The notes beneath the pieces are model-generated. The model had not been told where the DNA came from and searched no databases. It saw only the letters and a program-made list of their open reading frames with translations. From IMG/VR virus record IMGVR_UViG_3300050138_000304, positions 1-48,266 of that record: a stretch of 48,266 nucleotides of DNA, one strand, 5' to 3'. Below, piece after piece: positions 25,148-32,038 of the stretch (the stretch's first letter is position 1; every line of letters begins with the position of its first letter). Made by a program: the position numbers and the translations under genes. The stretch comes from a virus.

Positions 25148-25342
25148 TTACGCTTCGATGCGTTCAATAAGTGCGTCGGCTTTATCCGCCCAAATCCGAA
25201 AGTCTTCGATCTTGCGATTAAGTGGCAGGCGTGATTCGGCAAGATCCGCGACGTGGCGCAAGTCCGCGGCGGCAATCCGGCACAATTCGGCCAGGGTGGA
25301 CAGATCATCCTCAGTGAAACGCGGACCGAGTTTCTTGGGCAT
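25148..25342 (-). CDS. Hypothetical helical protein (64 aa)
   Basis: Starts at ATG 25342 (MPKKLGPRFTEDDLSTLAEL). Almost entirely helical with heptad-like Leu/Ala spacing (ELCRIAAADLRHVADLAES). It is probably a small coiled-coil or helical bundle. No known family. Seven bases separate it from the next gene upstream. Confidence 0.6.
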   Translation of the reverse strand: MPKKLGPRFTEDDLSTLAELCRIAAADLRHVADLAESRLPLNRKIEDFRIWADKADALIERIEA

Positions 25343-25349
25343 TGTCAAC

Positions 25350-25586
25350 CTATCGCTTTCCGTTATGGGTCAGAGGTTTACCATCGGTTTCCGGTATGCC
25401 ACAGGCTGTCAGAAACCGCGTCGGCAGAAACCGGGGATTATCGCGGTAGAACATCTGACTACAGCGGTCAATAAAGACGTCCACAGTTTCCAGCGCGAAG
25501 AGATCGCCCGTGTCAAGCGCCGTCAAGCGCATGTCTGAGACGAGCTTCGCAACGGAGGTGTAGTGGCGCCGTTGGAACTTCGCCAT
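25350..25586 (-). CDS. Conserved small phage protein (78 aa)
   Basis: Carries a pattern seen in many phage small proteins of unknown function: 'RRHYTSVAKLVSDMR' at the N-terminus, a helical 'VDVFIDRCSQMFYRDNPRF' and 'RFLTACGIP'. The conserved DNPRF...RFLxACG signature is the basis of the call. ATG 25586 follows TAA directly (TAAATGGCG). Function unknown. Confidence 0.75.
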   Translation of the reverse strand: MAKFQRRHYTSVAKLVSDMRLTALDTGDLFALETVDVFIDRCSQMFYRDNPRFLPTRFLTACGIPETDGKPLTHNGKR

Positions 25587-25670
25587 TTACCACACCCGCC
25601 GCTGCTGCAACAGTCGGAGCAATACATCGCACACGAACACAAGCGTACGACCAAAAGATCGTTTCATCAT
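25587..25670 (-). CDS. Very small basic protein (27 aa)
   Basis: Starts in a TGATG overlap with the peptidase gene stop and ends directly before the next ATG, so it fills the gap exactly. Sequence MMKRSFGRTLVFVCDVLLRL then LQQRRVW: amphipathic, basic at both ends, with a hydrophobic middle that could insert in a membrane. AAAGGTGGAAAG provides a ribosome site. Confidence 0.5.
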   Translation of the reverse strand: MMKRSFGRTLVFVCDVLLRLLQQRRVW

Positions 25671-26707
25671 CACTTTCCACCTTTCGCTAAGCGCCAGCCT
25701 ATCGGTAGTTTGTATCCCCGTTCTGTCAATTCGTACGTCGGACGTCGGAGCAACGTTTGGATGTCCCGGTCCTCCTCGCGCAAGTAACAGGAGGCGCGCG
25801 TCTCCGTTACGCGCGTATCTTCTTGACAACCGAACGGGCAATACCAGTCGGCCAATCCCGCCGAACACACGTCGTCATCTTCGATGATGTCGGCCGCGTC
25901 CAGATACTTGAAACCGGAACCCCAGGAACCCCAGGCCGATTTACGATCCGCAAATGGATCGCGTACGACGGGTAACGATGCCCAGTCGAGCGTCAGCGCG
26001 ACGTCGAGCAACCGTAGGACATGATCCATATGCACGGTTTCTCCACCGCCGTGGGCACCCTGATAGCCTACGCTTAGATTGGTGCATTCAGGAATCAGAT
26101 CCGCGTACGATTCCGTATCGGTATATAGACCGGAGTCGTCGGGCGCGTATGCGAGTCCGTTGTGTGACAGCGCATTAGACAGCATGGCTGCAAACGCCTG
26201 AGACGCGGATCGTTGTCCCATCTGGTGTGTAATGACGCTATCGAGACCTTTGCGATCAAAGGCAATCGCATGATCGTACTGGCGCAACACGTCCGGCGCC
26301 TCTTTCGCGTACGCCTGACTGCCAATACAACCGCGTTCCTCGCCTGAATGAAACACGTACCGCCCCGGCACGCCTGCTAGCACCATTTGACGCATGAGAA
26401 ACACGCCGACGGTATCATCGGCACCTAGACAATTCGAATACCGCGATGCGCGTTTGGATAAGGCGAGCGTTTGATCCGTGTAATTCACGTGGAGGGTTTG
26501 ACGTCCGCCCGACATGTGCACGGTATCCGTATGACACGAGAACAACGTACGCGCGTCTCCAATGATCACATGTAGGTTCCCGCTGGCGTCATCCACGGCA
26601 CCAAGGGGACGCACGTAGACATCTCTAAATAGATGTTCCACAGGCGATTGATACGGGCGCCGATAGGTGTGCATTTCGGCAAGTTCGGCGCGTAACGATT
26701 TAGACAT
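25670..26707 (-). CDS. M20/M42-like zinc metallopeptidase (345 aa)
   Basis: All expected metal and catalytic residues appear in order: SCHTDTVH (His59, Asp61), CLGADDTVG (Asp97/98), HSGEERGCIGS (Glu123/124), IAFDRKG (Asp151) and a C-terminal ETVHMDH (His226). This is the pattern of di-zinc exopeptidases of the M20/M28/M42 group, which cleave amino acids or peptides from N-termini. There is no signal peptide, so it is predicted cytoplasmic. The C-terminal 100 residues are a Cys-containing extension. The start at ATG 26707 overlaps the zinc-knuckle gene by eight bases. Its role in infection is unknown; it could process host peptides or a modified substrate. Confidence 0.85.
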   Translation of the reverse strand: MSKSLRAELAEMHTYRRPYQSPVEHLFRDVYVRPLGAVDDASGNLHVIIGDARTLFSCHTDTVHMSGGRQTLHVNYTDQTLALSKRASRYSNCLGADDTVGVFLMRQMVLAGVPGRYVFHSGEERGCIGSQAYAKEAPDVLRQYDHAIAFDRKGLDSVITHQMGQRSASQAFAAMLSNALSHNGLAYAPDDSGLYTDTESYADLIPECTNLSVGYQGAHGGGETVHMDHVLRLLDVALTLDWASLPVVRDPFADRKSAWGSWGSGFKYLDAADIIEDDDVCSAGLADWYCPFGCQEDTRVTETRASCYLREEDRDIQTLLRRPTYELTERGYKLPIGWRLAKGGK

Positions 26708-28307
26708 GCGTGGATACCTCACGGGTAGATGCAAACGGGGTAGATGCAAACGCCGTAAATGCGATGTTACGTTCTTCGTTCGTCACCACAACGGCGTGCA
26801 TAGAGTCAACGGAAAAGTTAGAGGGGTGCGGCGGTATGTAGGTCATCATCATACGCCCATCATCACCGAGCCAATACAGGTACGACTCGGAAACCTTGAT
26901 TGCCCGATCTTGTACCATGCCCCAGGCGAGTCCGTCACCAATCGCGTAGTTGGCCCATTTGGTTGGATCAAATGGGAGGGGCAGGGTGTCACGGCAGGCG
27001 CGCAATCGTTCGGCGCAATCGGTGTTCTCGCAAAATTCGTTGTCCCGATCCTGGTACGTATCGCAGCTATCGCATACGAGATGATCGTCGGCGCATGAGG
27101 GGCAGTAGTCAGAGACGCTATACAAGTTCCGTTCACGCGTGATTGTGGCGCCCGATACTTGCACGTCGTACCACGTCTCACTACACTCCGGGCATTCATG
27201 CGCCATATTCTCTAAGCACACGCTACAGTAAAAATGCCCGTTGACGGATTCCCCATCGTCCCAAGTATCTTCCTCGCAACCGTTGCAATAGTTGCGATGC
27301 CCCTCGCAACGGTCACAGCAACCGGACTCGTTGTACTCATCATTCGGCCGTTCCCGTTCACAATGGGTACATTCAAACGTTTCCGGTTCGTCCGGTTCCG
27401 CCTCCACGTACCCGCACGCTTCCCGCGTGGAGACGTCCCCGGCACCATCGGATAGCGTCCAATAGGTGTCACTGTGATAGCTGGCGGATTCGGCCGCGTC
27501 GATGTAGGGCATTAACCAACCGTTACGACCTTCGATCCGCCGAATACGGGCGCCCGACAGATCGTCCGTATGTGTCCAGTCATCATGCCGTAAGAGATGT
27601 TCGAGCAACGTATCACCATAGACGCGGGTAAATTGCTTGTTCCCAGGACGAACGACACAACGGGCGCGTACGTCCTGATTTTCCAAATCACCGAGGTAGG
27701 CAACCGCCAGATCGGAATCACCATACACACGGCATGGATGATTGCGCGCTTCGAATTTCGACCCACTCATACATGAGGAGGGACCGTGTTTGTAGACAGC
27801 GACAATATCATCGGCCGTGGTTGCGATCTGGTACTTGGCGCCCGCCTGTTCTTTCACGGCGTCAATATACGCTTGACGATCTTCGATACTTAGATCCTTA
27901 GGCGCAAATCGTTCAAGGTAACGTCCCGGCGTGACGCGGGTATGCCGATCCTGTACGCCTTTTTCGGGCGTCTCAGTGAATGCGATCATGCCCGGTTGTG
28001 TACGGGATATGTGGGCGTAGTGACGTTGACGCAATGAGGGGAGATAGGTTTCGAATGATGTACCATCGTACGAACCGGATCGGTACCAGTCGTCATTATG
28101 CCAGGGCGTTTTCAGATAGCGGCTACCCCGAAACCGCGCGTTTTCGCGTTCAGTCCATGTGTCGGTATCGTCGGCAGATGGGGCAAATGTGATCGACCAG
28201 AATACGCGATCCGTTGACTTGAGCAGTTGGTACGCGTCGGCACGTGTGGCCGTGGTATCGCTCATGGGGTGGGGAAACGTGCCGGGCGCATGAATGTAGT
28301 AGGGCAT
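26700..28307 (-). CDS. Large zinc-knuckle-rich protein with SCMSG motif (535 aa)
   Basis: Residues 150-260 contain 'VAVYKHGPSSCMSGSKFEA' and RVYGDSDLAVAYLGD, a signature seen in uncharacterised phage proteins. Residues about 310-440 hold many Cys pairs (FECTHCERE, GCCDRCEGH, YCNGCEED, FYCSVCLE, HECPECSE, YCPSCADD, VCDSCDTY), implying several zinc ribbons in series. The N- and C-terminal parts are mixed alpha/beta. Multi-ribbon proteins usually bind nucleic acid or other proteins. It is the largest gene of the cassette and is overlapped by the metallopeptidase gene, so the two may work together. No function can be assigned. Confidence 0.75.
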   Translation of the reverse strand: MPYYIHAPGTFPHPMSDTTATRADAYQLLKSTDRVFWSITFAPSADDTDTWTERENARFRGSRYLKTPWHNDDWYRSGSYDGTSFETYLPSLRQRHYAHISRTQPGMIAFTETPEKGVQDRHTRVTPGRYLERFAPKDLSIEDRQAYIDAVKEQAGAKYQIATTADDIVAVYKHGPSSCMSGSKFEARNHPCRVYGDSDLAVAYLGDLENQDVRARCVVRPGNKQFTRVYGDTLLEHLLRHDDWTHTDDLSGARIRRIEGRNGWLMPYIDAAESASYHSDTYWTLSDGAGDVSTREACGYVEAEPDEPETFECTHCERERPNDEYNESGCCDRCEGHRNYCNGCEEDTWDDGESVNGHFYCSVCLENMAHECPECSETWYDVQVSGATITRERNLYSVSDYCPSCADDHLVCDSCDTYQDRDNEFCENTDCAERLRACRDTLPLPFDPTKWANYAIGDGLAWGMVQDRAIKVSESYLYWLGDDGRMMMTYIPPHPSNFSVDSMHAVVVTNEERNIAFTAFASTPFASTREVSTHV

Positions 28308-28309
28308 GG

Positions 28310-28399
28310 CTAACGTCCGTTCCTACCCATATAATAGGCGCTGATAATTAACGCGACGCCTAAGGCATTAATTAGAATCATACCGATAAGGATGTCCAT
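28310..28399 (-). CDS. Single-pass membrane micro-protein (29 aa)
   Basis: MDILIGMILINALGVALIIS followed by AYYMGRNGR: one transmembrane helix with a short basic tail. The ATG at 28399 follows the TAA of the upstream 77-aa gene (TAACATG), and its TAG is three bases before the next ATG, so spacing supports a true gene. It could be a small holin-like or membrane-anchoring peptide. Confidence 0.5.
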   Translation of the reverse strand: MDILIGMILINALGVALIISAYYMGRNGR

Positions 28400-28400
28400 G

Positions 28401-28634
28401 TTACGCGTCCCTTCGGGCGTTGATACGTGCCGCCACGAGCGTATCCCGTGCATGGTCACCCGTGGGCTTCAGCTTGGCTGTGCGGACGTTGTAGTACGGC
28501 AGGTCTGACGGAACCCCACAAACCATCACGTGTCCTGCAATGGCCACCTCGATCATATCGGTCTGACACCGTGGGCACCGATAGAGGGTCACATTCTCGT
28601 CGTCGAAGCGTTCGTGTCGTTGTGTTTTGCTCAT
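28401..28634 (-). CDS. Small zinc-ribbon protein (77 aa)
   Basis: CPRCQ at residues about 20-24 and one further Cys (MVCGVP) suggest a small zinc site. The N-terminus is charged and the C-terminus basic (LKPTGDHARDTLVAARINAR). ATG 28634 is preceded by TGAGAGTATG-like sequence with GGAG a few bases further up. Function unknown. Confidence 0.65.
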   Translation of the reverse strand: MSKTQRHERFDDENVTLYRCPRCQTDMIEVAIAGHVMVCGVPSDLPYYNVRTAKLKPTGDHARDTLVAARINARRDA

Positions 28635-28638
28635 ACTC

Positions 28639-28695
28639 TCAACTCCTGGCGATCGGTCGACCTTCGGGAGACCAGTAAACGATCCAAGTTCTCAT
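28639..28695 (-). CDS. Possible 18-aa peptide
   Basis: ATG 28695 follows a good GAGGAGCTGAAC ribosome site and encodes MRTWIVYWSPEGRPIARS, ending TGA at 28639. It is packed between two other small genes without overlap. The ribosome site is the main support; the short length keeps confidence low. Confidence 0.35.
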   Translation of the reverse strand: MRTWIVYWSPEGRPIARS

Positions 28696-28697
28696 GT

Positions 28698-28784
28698 TCA
28701 GCTCCTCAATTCGATTCGAGCGAGTAGCCAATCGCACGTCCGAACGAGCGATCGGCCGATGAAAGTGCGGAAATGACGTCTCAT
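28698..28784 (-). CDS. Small arginine-rich protein (28 aa)
   Basis: Starts in an ATGA overlap with the stop of the 68-aa gene upstream and ends TGA at 28698. Sequence MRRHFRTFIGRSLVRTCDWL then LARIELRS: a basic amphipathic helix with Trp. The overlap and GAGGATGGT ribosome site support translation. Function unknown. Confidence 0.45.
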   Translation of the reverse strand: MRRHFRTFIGRSLVRTCDWLLARIELRS

Positions 28785-28987
28785 ACCATCCTCTTCATTC
28801 CTGAAGGTTGAAAGGTTGCCTCAAGTGCGGCACGTTCAATGGCCGCCTGTTCGCTGGCGTACCCCGATCCAGACGACGACGATACTTGATACTGCCCGGC
28901 CTTGAAACCGTAGCTACCGTCTTCGTGCTGAATGGCGATTACCCAGTACTTGCCTTTGGCCGACTCCCACCGTGCTAGTGTTCTCAT
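28781..28987 (-). CDS. Hypothetical first gene of the minus-strand cassette (68 aa)
   Basis: MRTLARWESAKGKYWVIAIQ, then HEDGSYGFKAGQYQ, a Ser/Gly linker and a helix (EQAAIERAALEATF). It looks like a small beta-hairpin plus helix. It is transcribed away from element G, whose GC is 13 bases ahead of this ATG. It shares the MRT- start with the 18-aa peptide downstream. No family is recognised. Confidence 0.6.
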   Translation of the reverse strand: MRTLARWESAKGKYWVIAIQHEDGSYGFKAGQYQVSSSSGSGYASEQAAIERAALEATFQPSGMKRMV

Positions 28988-28998
28988 GCTCAGGTATT

Positions 28999-29017
28999 AA
29001 GCAAACGCTATACCATA
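28999..29017 (-). promoter_or_regulatory. Element G ahead of the minus-strand cassette
   Basis: Minus strand reads GTATGGTATAGCGTTTGCTT, a one-mismatch version (TGGTA-N7-TGC) of the recurrent element, with GG-N10-GC spacing and a TTGCTTAAT right half. Distance from GC to ATG is 13 bases, exactly as for element D and its gene. It is the best candidate control site for the cassette. Confidence 0.45.
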
Positions 29018-29070
29018 CACCGATTTGTAAATTCCTTAGCAAAAATCGACCAAATCATACTCCGTGCCAA

Positions 29071-29109
29071 AAAACCGTGTGCCGTTTTGACAAAGTGGAA
29101 CACGGTTTT
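29071..29109. repeat. 10-bp inverted repeat, possible bidirectional terminator
   Basis: AAAACCGTGT (29071-29080) pairs perfectly with ACACGGTTTT (29100-29109) across a 19-base loop. On the minus strand it is followed by a run of six T; on the plus strand by four. A second hairpin TGTGCT-GTTGT-AGCACA lies just downstream (about 29115-29131). Both sit in the 280-base divergent region between the minus-strand cassette and the plus-strand replication genes. Confidence 0.45.
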
Positions 29110-29162
29110 GGAACATGTGCTGTTGTAGCACACTTTGGACACCTTGGAGCTATTTTAGGACA

Positions 29163-29181
29163 CTGGCATGGTTGATGCCGT
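29163..29181 (+). promoter_or_regulatory. Element F, symmetric dyad ahead of the replication genes
   Basis: CTGGCATGGTTGATGCCGT contains a perfect GGCAT-N5-ATGCC dyad and fits TGGCA-N7-TGC. It is about 90 bases ahead of ATG 29268 in the divergent control region. It closely matches element B in the late region (GGCATGGGTTATGCC). Confidence 0.5.
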
Positions 29182-29267
29182 GATCCAAATTTCCGTAGTC
29201 TACTAACTCGATAGACTAGCGGCGAATTGAACGAGCGTTCAAATTGTGGCCCAGTCGTGTCGCCACC

Positions 29268-29654
29268 ATGCCCGGCCCGAGTAAAAATCCCCGGGCTGTC
29301 ATATGTGTTGGACACATCCCGGGCGTGGTTGAAATTGGTGGGCTGTCATATGTGGCACGGGAGATGCAATACGGATGGGGCATGGAGGCACAGATTGACA
29401 ATGACCATCGCATGACCTCAGCGCGACGGATGGCAAAAACACGATCAACGATTCTCAAGGACGTGGCAGACGCGATGACCCGTCCTATCCCGATGACACA
29501 TGCCGAGCGGCGCCTGCTCATCGAGACGCCCTTGCGTATTACCGTGATGGGGCGCTCGAAGTCGCATGCCGGGGCGCACATCAATCAGGATGAACTGGAG
29601 CATGTGCGATTTTGGACACGGCAGGAAACATTGGATATTGAAGGAGAAGACTAA
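29268..29654 (+). CDS. Hypothetical protein (128 aa)
   Basis: The start ATG 29268 (MPGPSKNPRAVICVGHIPGV) is chosen over a GTG eight codons upstream, though no strong ribosome site marks either. The middle reads VEIGGLSYVAREMQYGWGME and the C-terminal half is helical and charged. A 15-base direct repeat (GGGCTGTCATATGTG at 29293 and 29340) lies within the gene. No family is recognised. It is the first gene under element F. Confidence 0.6.
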   Translation: MPGPSKNPRAVICVGHIPGVVEIGGLSYVAREMQYGWGMEAQIDNDHRMTSARRMAKTRSTILKDVADAMTRPIPMTHAERRLLIETPLRITVMGRSKSHAGAHINQDELEHVRFWTRQETLDIEGED

Positions 29655-29804
29655 ATGGGACATGAACAGCACGCAAAGATTCAGCAGCAAGTGCCACAAT
29701 TGTCTAAGGAGCATGCCGTCACACGCGGAGCCGTCGTGGTATGTCTACAGGTGTTGCAGCGCCCGTTGTTGGGGCGTTTGAAGTGGCTGTTGGTAGGTAA
29801 GTGA
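29655..29804 (+). CDS. Small hypothetical protein (49 aa)
   Basis: ATG 29655 immediately follows the TAA of the previous gene (TAAATGGG), with GAAGGAGAAGAC as ribosome site, and its TGA overlaps the next ATG (TGATG). It begins MGHEQHAKIQQQVPQLSKEH and ends LLGRLKWLLVGK. The gap is exactly filled and the ribosome site is strong, so it is probably real. No function is evident. Confidence 0.6.
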   Translation: MGHEQHAKIQQQVPQLSKEHAVTRGAVVVCLQVLQRPLLGRLKWLLVGK

Positions 29805-30082
29805 TGGCCCAAAGCAAATACGCCGTCTCCGACGCCCGCATCCATGGTGTACTTCGTTCCGGTATTCATTCCACCACCGAACTTTCGCAGCGGTTCGGGA
29901 TGAGCAAAAATGGCATGCTGAAGCGACTGCATCAGTGCCCAGGGATTGAGGTCACGGCGAAGGTGGCCGTGGAGGGAGCACGCGGGGCCGCAATTACGTA
30001 TTATTGGGGGTTGATGGATCGCCACGCTCCCACGTTGACAACTGGAAGGCGTGGCGGATACATGGCCGTGGAGGGAGCATGA
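29804..30082 (+). CDS. Winged-helix/HTH-type DNA-binding protein (92 aa)
   Basis: Residues about 10-50 (VSDARIHGVLRSGIHSTTEL, SQRFGMSKNGMLKRLHQC) form a helix-turn-helix, followed by wing-like strands (AAITYYWGLM). It starts in a TGATG overlap. It is adjacent to the replication ATPase and under element F. It may be a transcriptional regulator of the phage or a replication-associated DNA binder, and is a candidate ligand for the recurrent dyad elements; that link is speculation. Confidence 0.65.
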   Translation: MAQSKYAVSDARIHGVLRSGIHSTTELSQRFGMSKNGMLKRLHQCPGIEVTAKVAVEGARGAAITYYWGLMDRHAPTLTTGRRGGYMAVEGA

Positions 30083-30216
30083 CAGACCGAGAGTTTTGGC
30101 AGGCGGTGTACGTGGCGGCGATTCATGCGGGCTATTCCACGACGACCGCAGCGCACGCCGCTCAAAGTGCGGTGCTTGATCTACGGGCACCGCATAACCC
30201 CGTGAATGTAAAATGA
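30079..30216 (+). CDS. Small hypothetical protein (45 aa)
   Basis: Starts in an ATGA overlap with the HTH gene and ends in an ATGA overlap with the ATPase gene. It begins MTDREFWQAVYVAAIHAGYS, continues as one helix with an Ala-rich segment, and ends NPVNVK. The double overlap supports translation. Function unknown. Confidence 0.6.
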   Translation: MTDREFWQAVYVAAIHAGYSTTTAAHAAQSAVLDLRAPHNPVNVK

Positions 30217-31199
30217 GCGACGACCTCACACTCCTGTCCACCCAAGAACTCCTCGCCCTCCCACCCGTTCAATGGTTGATGCAAGACTTGATTCCGCGAG
30301 AGGAATTTGTGGTGTTGTTTGGTCCGCCCGGTGAAGGCAAATCGTTCGTCGCCCTGGATTGGTCCATGTCGATCAGTGAAGGGATGGCGTGGGGGCCACA
30401 TGCCGTGGAGCAGGCCCCGGTTGTCTACATCGCCGCCGAAGGTGGGCGGGGCATCCAACAACGAGTGCGTGCCTGGATGAAGGCACACGACAAACAGGAC
30501 TTGCCTGCCATGTACTTCCTCCTGGAACCCCTGTATGTGCGCGAGGAGGGCATCGTGGAGGCGTTCCTGGAGCATCTGGCAGACATTGATGTGTGGCCCG
30601 GGCTCATCGTGATTGACACCCTCAGCCGCTCATTTGGTGGGGGTGAGGAGAATGCCTCTGCGGACATGGGACACTTTGTAGACCAGACCACCAAGCTCGC
30701 ACGCGGCCGTCGTATGGCGTGCTTGGTCGTGCATCATACGAACGCCACCGGCAACCGGGAACGGGGTTCCACAGCACTGCGGGGCGGGGCCACGACGATG
30801 TTCCGCTGCACCGCGGCCAAGCACAAAGAGACGGGGGTCATTGTCTCGATCGAGTTGAAGAACGACAAACAGAAGGATGGTGCAGAGATGGCCTCCATCT
30901 GGCTCCGGCCCTATCTCGCGCATGGGTCGTTGTTGCTGGAGTATATTGAGGCACCGGAACGAAAGGCAAAAGAGGCGCCTGTCTCTACGCCGATGCGCAC
31001 GGTGGATATGCTAAAGGTGCTGGCCGCGGCCCCCGATGGCCTCACCTGGGGCGAATGGCGCATTGCCTCAGGACTTACCGTCGCCACCTTCAGCCGACGT
31101 TTGAAGAAATTGGAGGAAGCCGTCTATAAAGGTACGAACAATCGGTACGCAATTTACCCTGCAAATAAAGATGTTCCCGATACCGCGGAGGAGGAGTGA
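30213..31199 (+). CDS. RepA-like AAA ATPase/helicase (328 aa)
   Basis: A RecA-fold hexameric ATPase of the RepA/AAA_25 type, expected to unwind DNA at the origin or to load replication proteins. Walker A is GPPGEGKS (37-44); Walker B is LIVIDT (131-136). The sensor is VVHHTN (172-177), and the arginine-finger region RGSTALRGG is at 184-192. The C-terminal 70 residues form a winged helix (APDGLTWGEWRIASGLTVAT). It has no primase domain. It sits about 5.5 kb from the candidate origin repeats. The start is an ATGA overlap. Confidence 0.85.
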   Translation: MSDDLTLLSTQELLALPPVQWLMQDLIPREEFVVLFGPPGEGKSFVALDWSMSISEGMAWGPHAVEQAPVVYIAAEGGRGIQQRVRAWMKAHDKQDLPAMYFLLEPLYVREEGIVEAFLEHLADIDVWPGLIVIDTLSRSFGGGEENASADMGHFVDQTTKLARGRRMACLVVHHTNATGNRERGSTALRGGATTMFRCTAAKHKETGVIVSIELKNDKQKDGAEMASIWLRPYLAHGSLLLEYIEAPERKAKEAPVSTPMRTVDMLKVLAAAPDGLTWGEWRIASGLTVATFSRRLKKLEEAVYKGTNNRYAIYPANKDVPDTAEEE

Positions 31200-31200
31200 A

Positions 31201-31419
31201 GTGCTTCAGCAAAATTCAACCCATATGGATACTCTCACTGAAGGAGATTTTGACCGACACATGCTTCGCATCCTAGACTTTTTCGGTGGGTCTCAAGGCT
31301 TGACGGAAGACGATTGGGAGTATCTGACAACCATGATTCCCCCAACGCTACTGGATCGATTGGTACTCTCACCTCACTCTCATGAGAGTACGAGTGAGAG
31401 TACGTCAAAACAGGCCTAA
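31201..31419 (+). CDS. Small acidic hypothetical protein (72 aa)
   Basis: The start is GTG 31201 because a GGAGGAGGAG ribosome site ends five bases before it; ATG 31225 is an alternative. The middle is acidic and helical (EGDFDRHMLRILDFFGG). The last 15 codons cover an unusual nested palindrome and encode HESTSESTSK repeats. It follows the ATPase by one base. No family is recognised. Confidence 0.55.
   Translation: MLQQNSTHMDTLTEGDFDRHMLRILDFFGGSQGLTEDDWEYLTTMIPPTLLDRLVLSPHSHESTSESTSKQA
31363..31403. repeat. Nested inverted repeats at the 3' end of the 72-aa gene
   Basis: GTACTCTCAC (31363-31372) and GTGAGAGTAC (31394-31403) are perfect inverted copies. Between them lies the palindrome ACTCTCATGAGAGT (31376-31389). 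GAGAGTACG is also directly repeated. The structure is followed 15 bases later by an AT-rich terminator hairpin. It may be an RNA-stability or recombination structure, or an operator. Confidence 0.55.
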
Positions 31420-31442
31420 ATCATTGAATTCCTTAATGATTT
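31418..31442 (+). terminator. Probable terminator after the ATPase operon
   Basis: AAATCATT and AATGATTT form an 8-bp stem with a nine-base loop, ending in TTT and starting at the stop codon of the 72-aa gene. The stem is AT-rich, so efficiency is uncertain. A second hairpin (CCACGC/GCGTGG, 31483-31501) lies in the following 158-base gap, which holds no gene. Confidence 0.4.
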
Positions 31443-31577
31443 TACTAAACGGAGTCACGCAGTAGCGAGTACTACCACAACCCCACGCGCCGTAGGCGTG
31501 GTGGGGTGAGGATAGACGCAGCAGACCGGGTTGTAGCGAACTAGCTGTGACCGGGCAAACCAGAAAGGGCGGAATAG

Positions 31578-31946
31578 ATGGGAGCAGAAAAAGCACCGGA
31601 TCGGTACCTACCACGACATATGTGGTATCTCGCAGATGCACTACTTGTGGTGCGGGCGCTACAGGTGGTGCTGTGGCCTCTGCACTGTCACGTAGCTCTT
31701 GGGGGTGGGGTTTTGAATCACGGGTATTCAGATGCCGACCTAGACCTCTACGTGCTGCCTATCTATGGTCAGTGGGGGCACGACGCAGCGACCATCCAAA
31801 AGACAATTGACGACGTGCTGAGCGCCACGTCGGGAATGATAGGCGACTATGACCCGCGGCACGATGAATGCTTCCAGTCCATGACGAAGTACATGAAGGA
31901 TGGCAAACGCATTGATGTGTTTGTGGTGCGCGCTAAGGTTACATAG
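31578..31946 (+). CDS. Nucleotidyltransferase-fold protein (122 aa)
   Basis: Contains the DNA polymerase beta-type signature: a helix-turn GGG (residues 42-44) followed by G-Y-S-D-A-D-L-D-L (49-57), giving two catalytic acids Asp54 and Asp56. A third candidate acid lies in KRIDVFVV near residue 115. Such small proteins transfer a nucleotide to protein, RNA or small molecule; toxin-antitoxin and tRNA-like roles are known in the superfamily. No partner antitoxin gene is evident beside it. ATG 31578 follows AGAAAGGGCGGAATAG. Confidence 0.7.
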   Translation: MGAEKAPDRYLPRHMWYLADALLVVRALQVVLWPLHCHVALGGGVLNHGYSDADLDLYVLPIYGQWGHDAATIQKTIDDVLSATSGMIGDYDPRHDECFQSMTKYMKDGKRIDVFVVRAKVT

Positions 31947-31947
31947 C

Positions 31948-31964
31948 TGGCACCTCGTTTGCAC
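31948..31964 (+). promoter_or_regulatory. Element J ahead of the 278-aa gene
   Basis: CTGGCACCTCGTTTGCAC is the least symmetric copy and the closest to a sigma-54 -24/-12 promoter (TGGCAC-N5-TTGCA) on the same strand as the gene 75 bases downstream. Because it lacks dyad symmetry, it argues for promoter rather than operator function at this site. Confidence 0.5.
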
Positions 31965-31994
31965 ACTCTACTCTCAGCACCTATCAACACGACC

Positions 31995-32021
31995 GCGATG
32001 TCCCAATATCGGGACAGTCGC
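31995..32021 (+). promoter_or_regulatory. Leader hairpin before the 278-aa gene
   Basis: TGTCCC-AATATC-GGGACA, extended by outer GCGA/TCGC pairs with one bulge, lies between element J and the ribosome site CGGGAGGGATCAC of the gene at 32039. It could be an operator or an mRNA 5' stabiliser. Confidence 0.4.
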
Positions 32022-32038
32022 AACCCGGGAGGGATCAC

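Noticed and set aside
29566-29781. A 71-codon plus frame overlapping two small genes
   Set aside because: It conflicts with the 128-aa and 49-aa genes, which have better junctions and ribosome sites.
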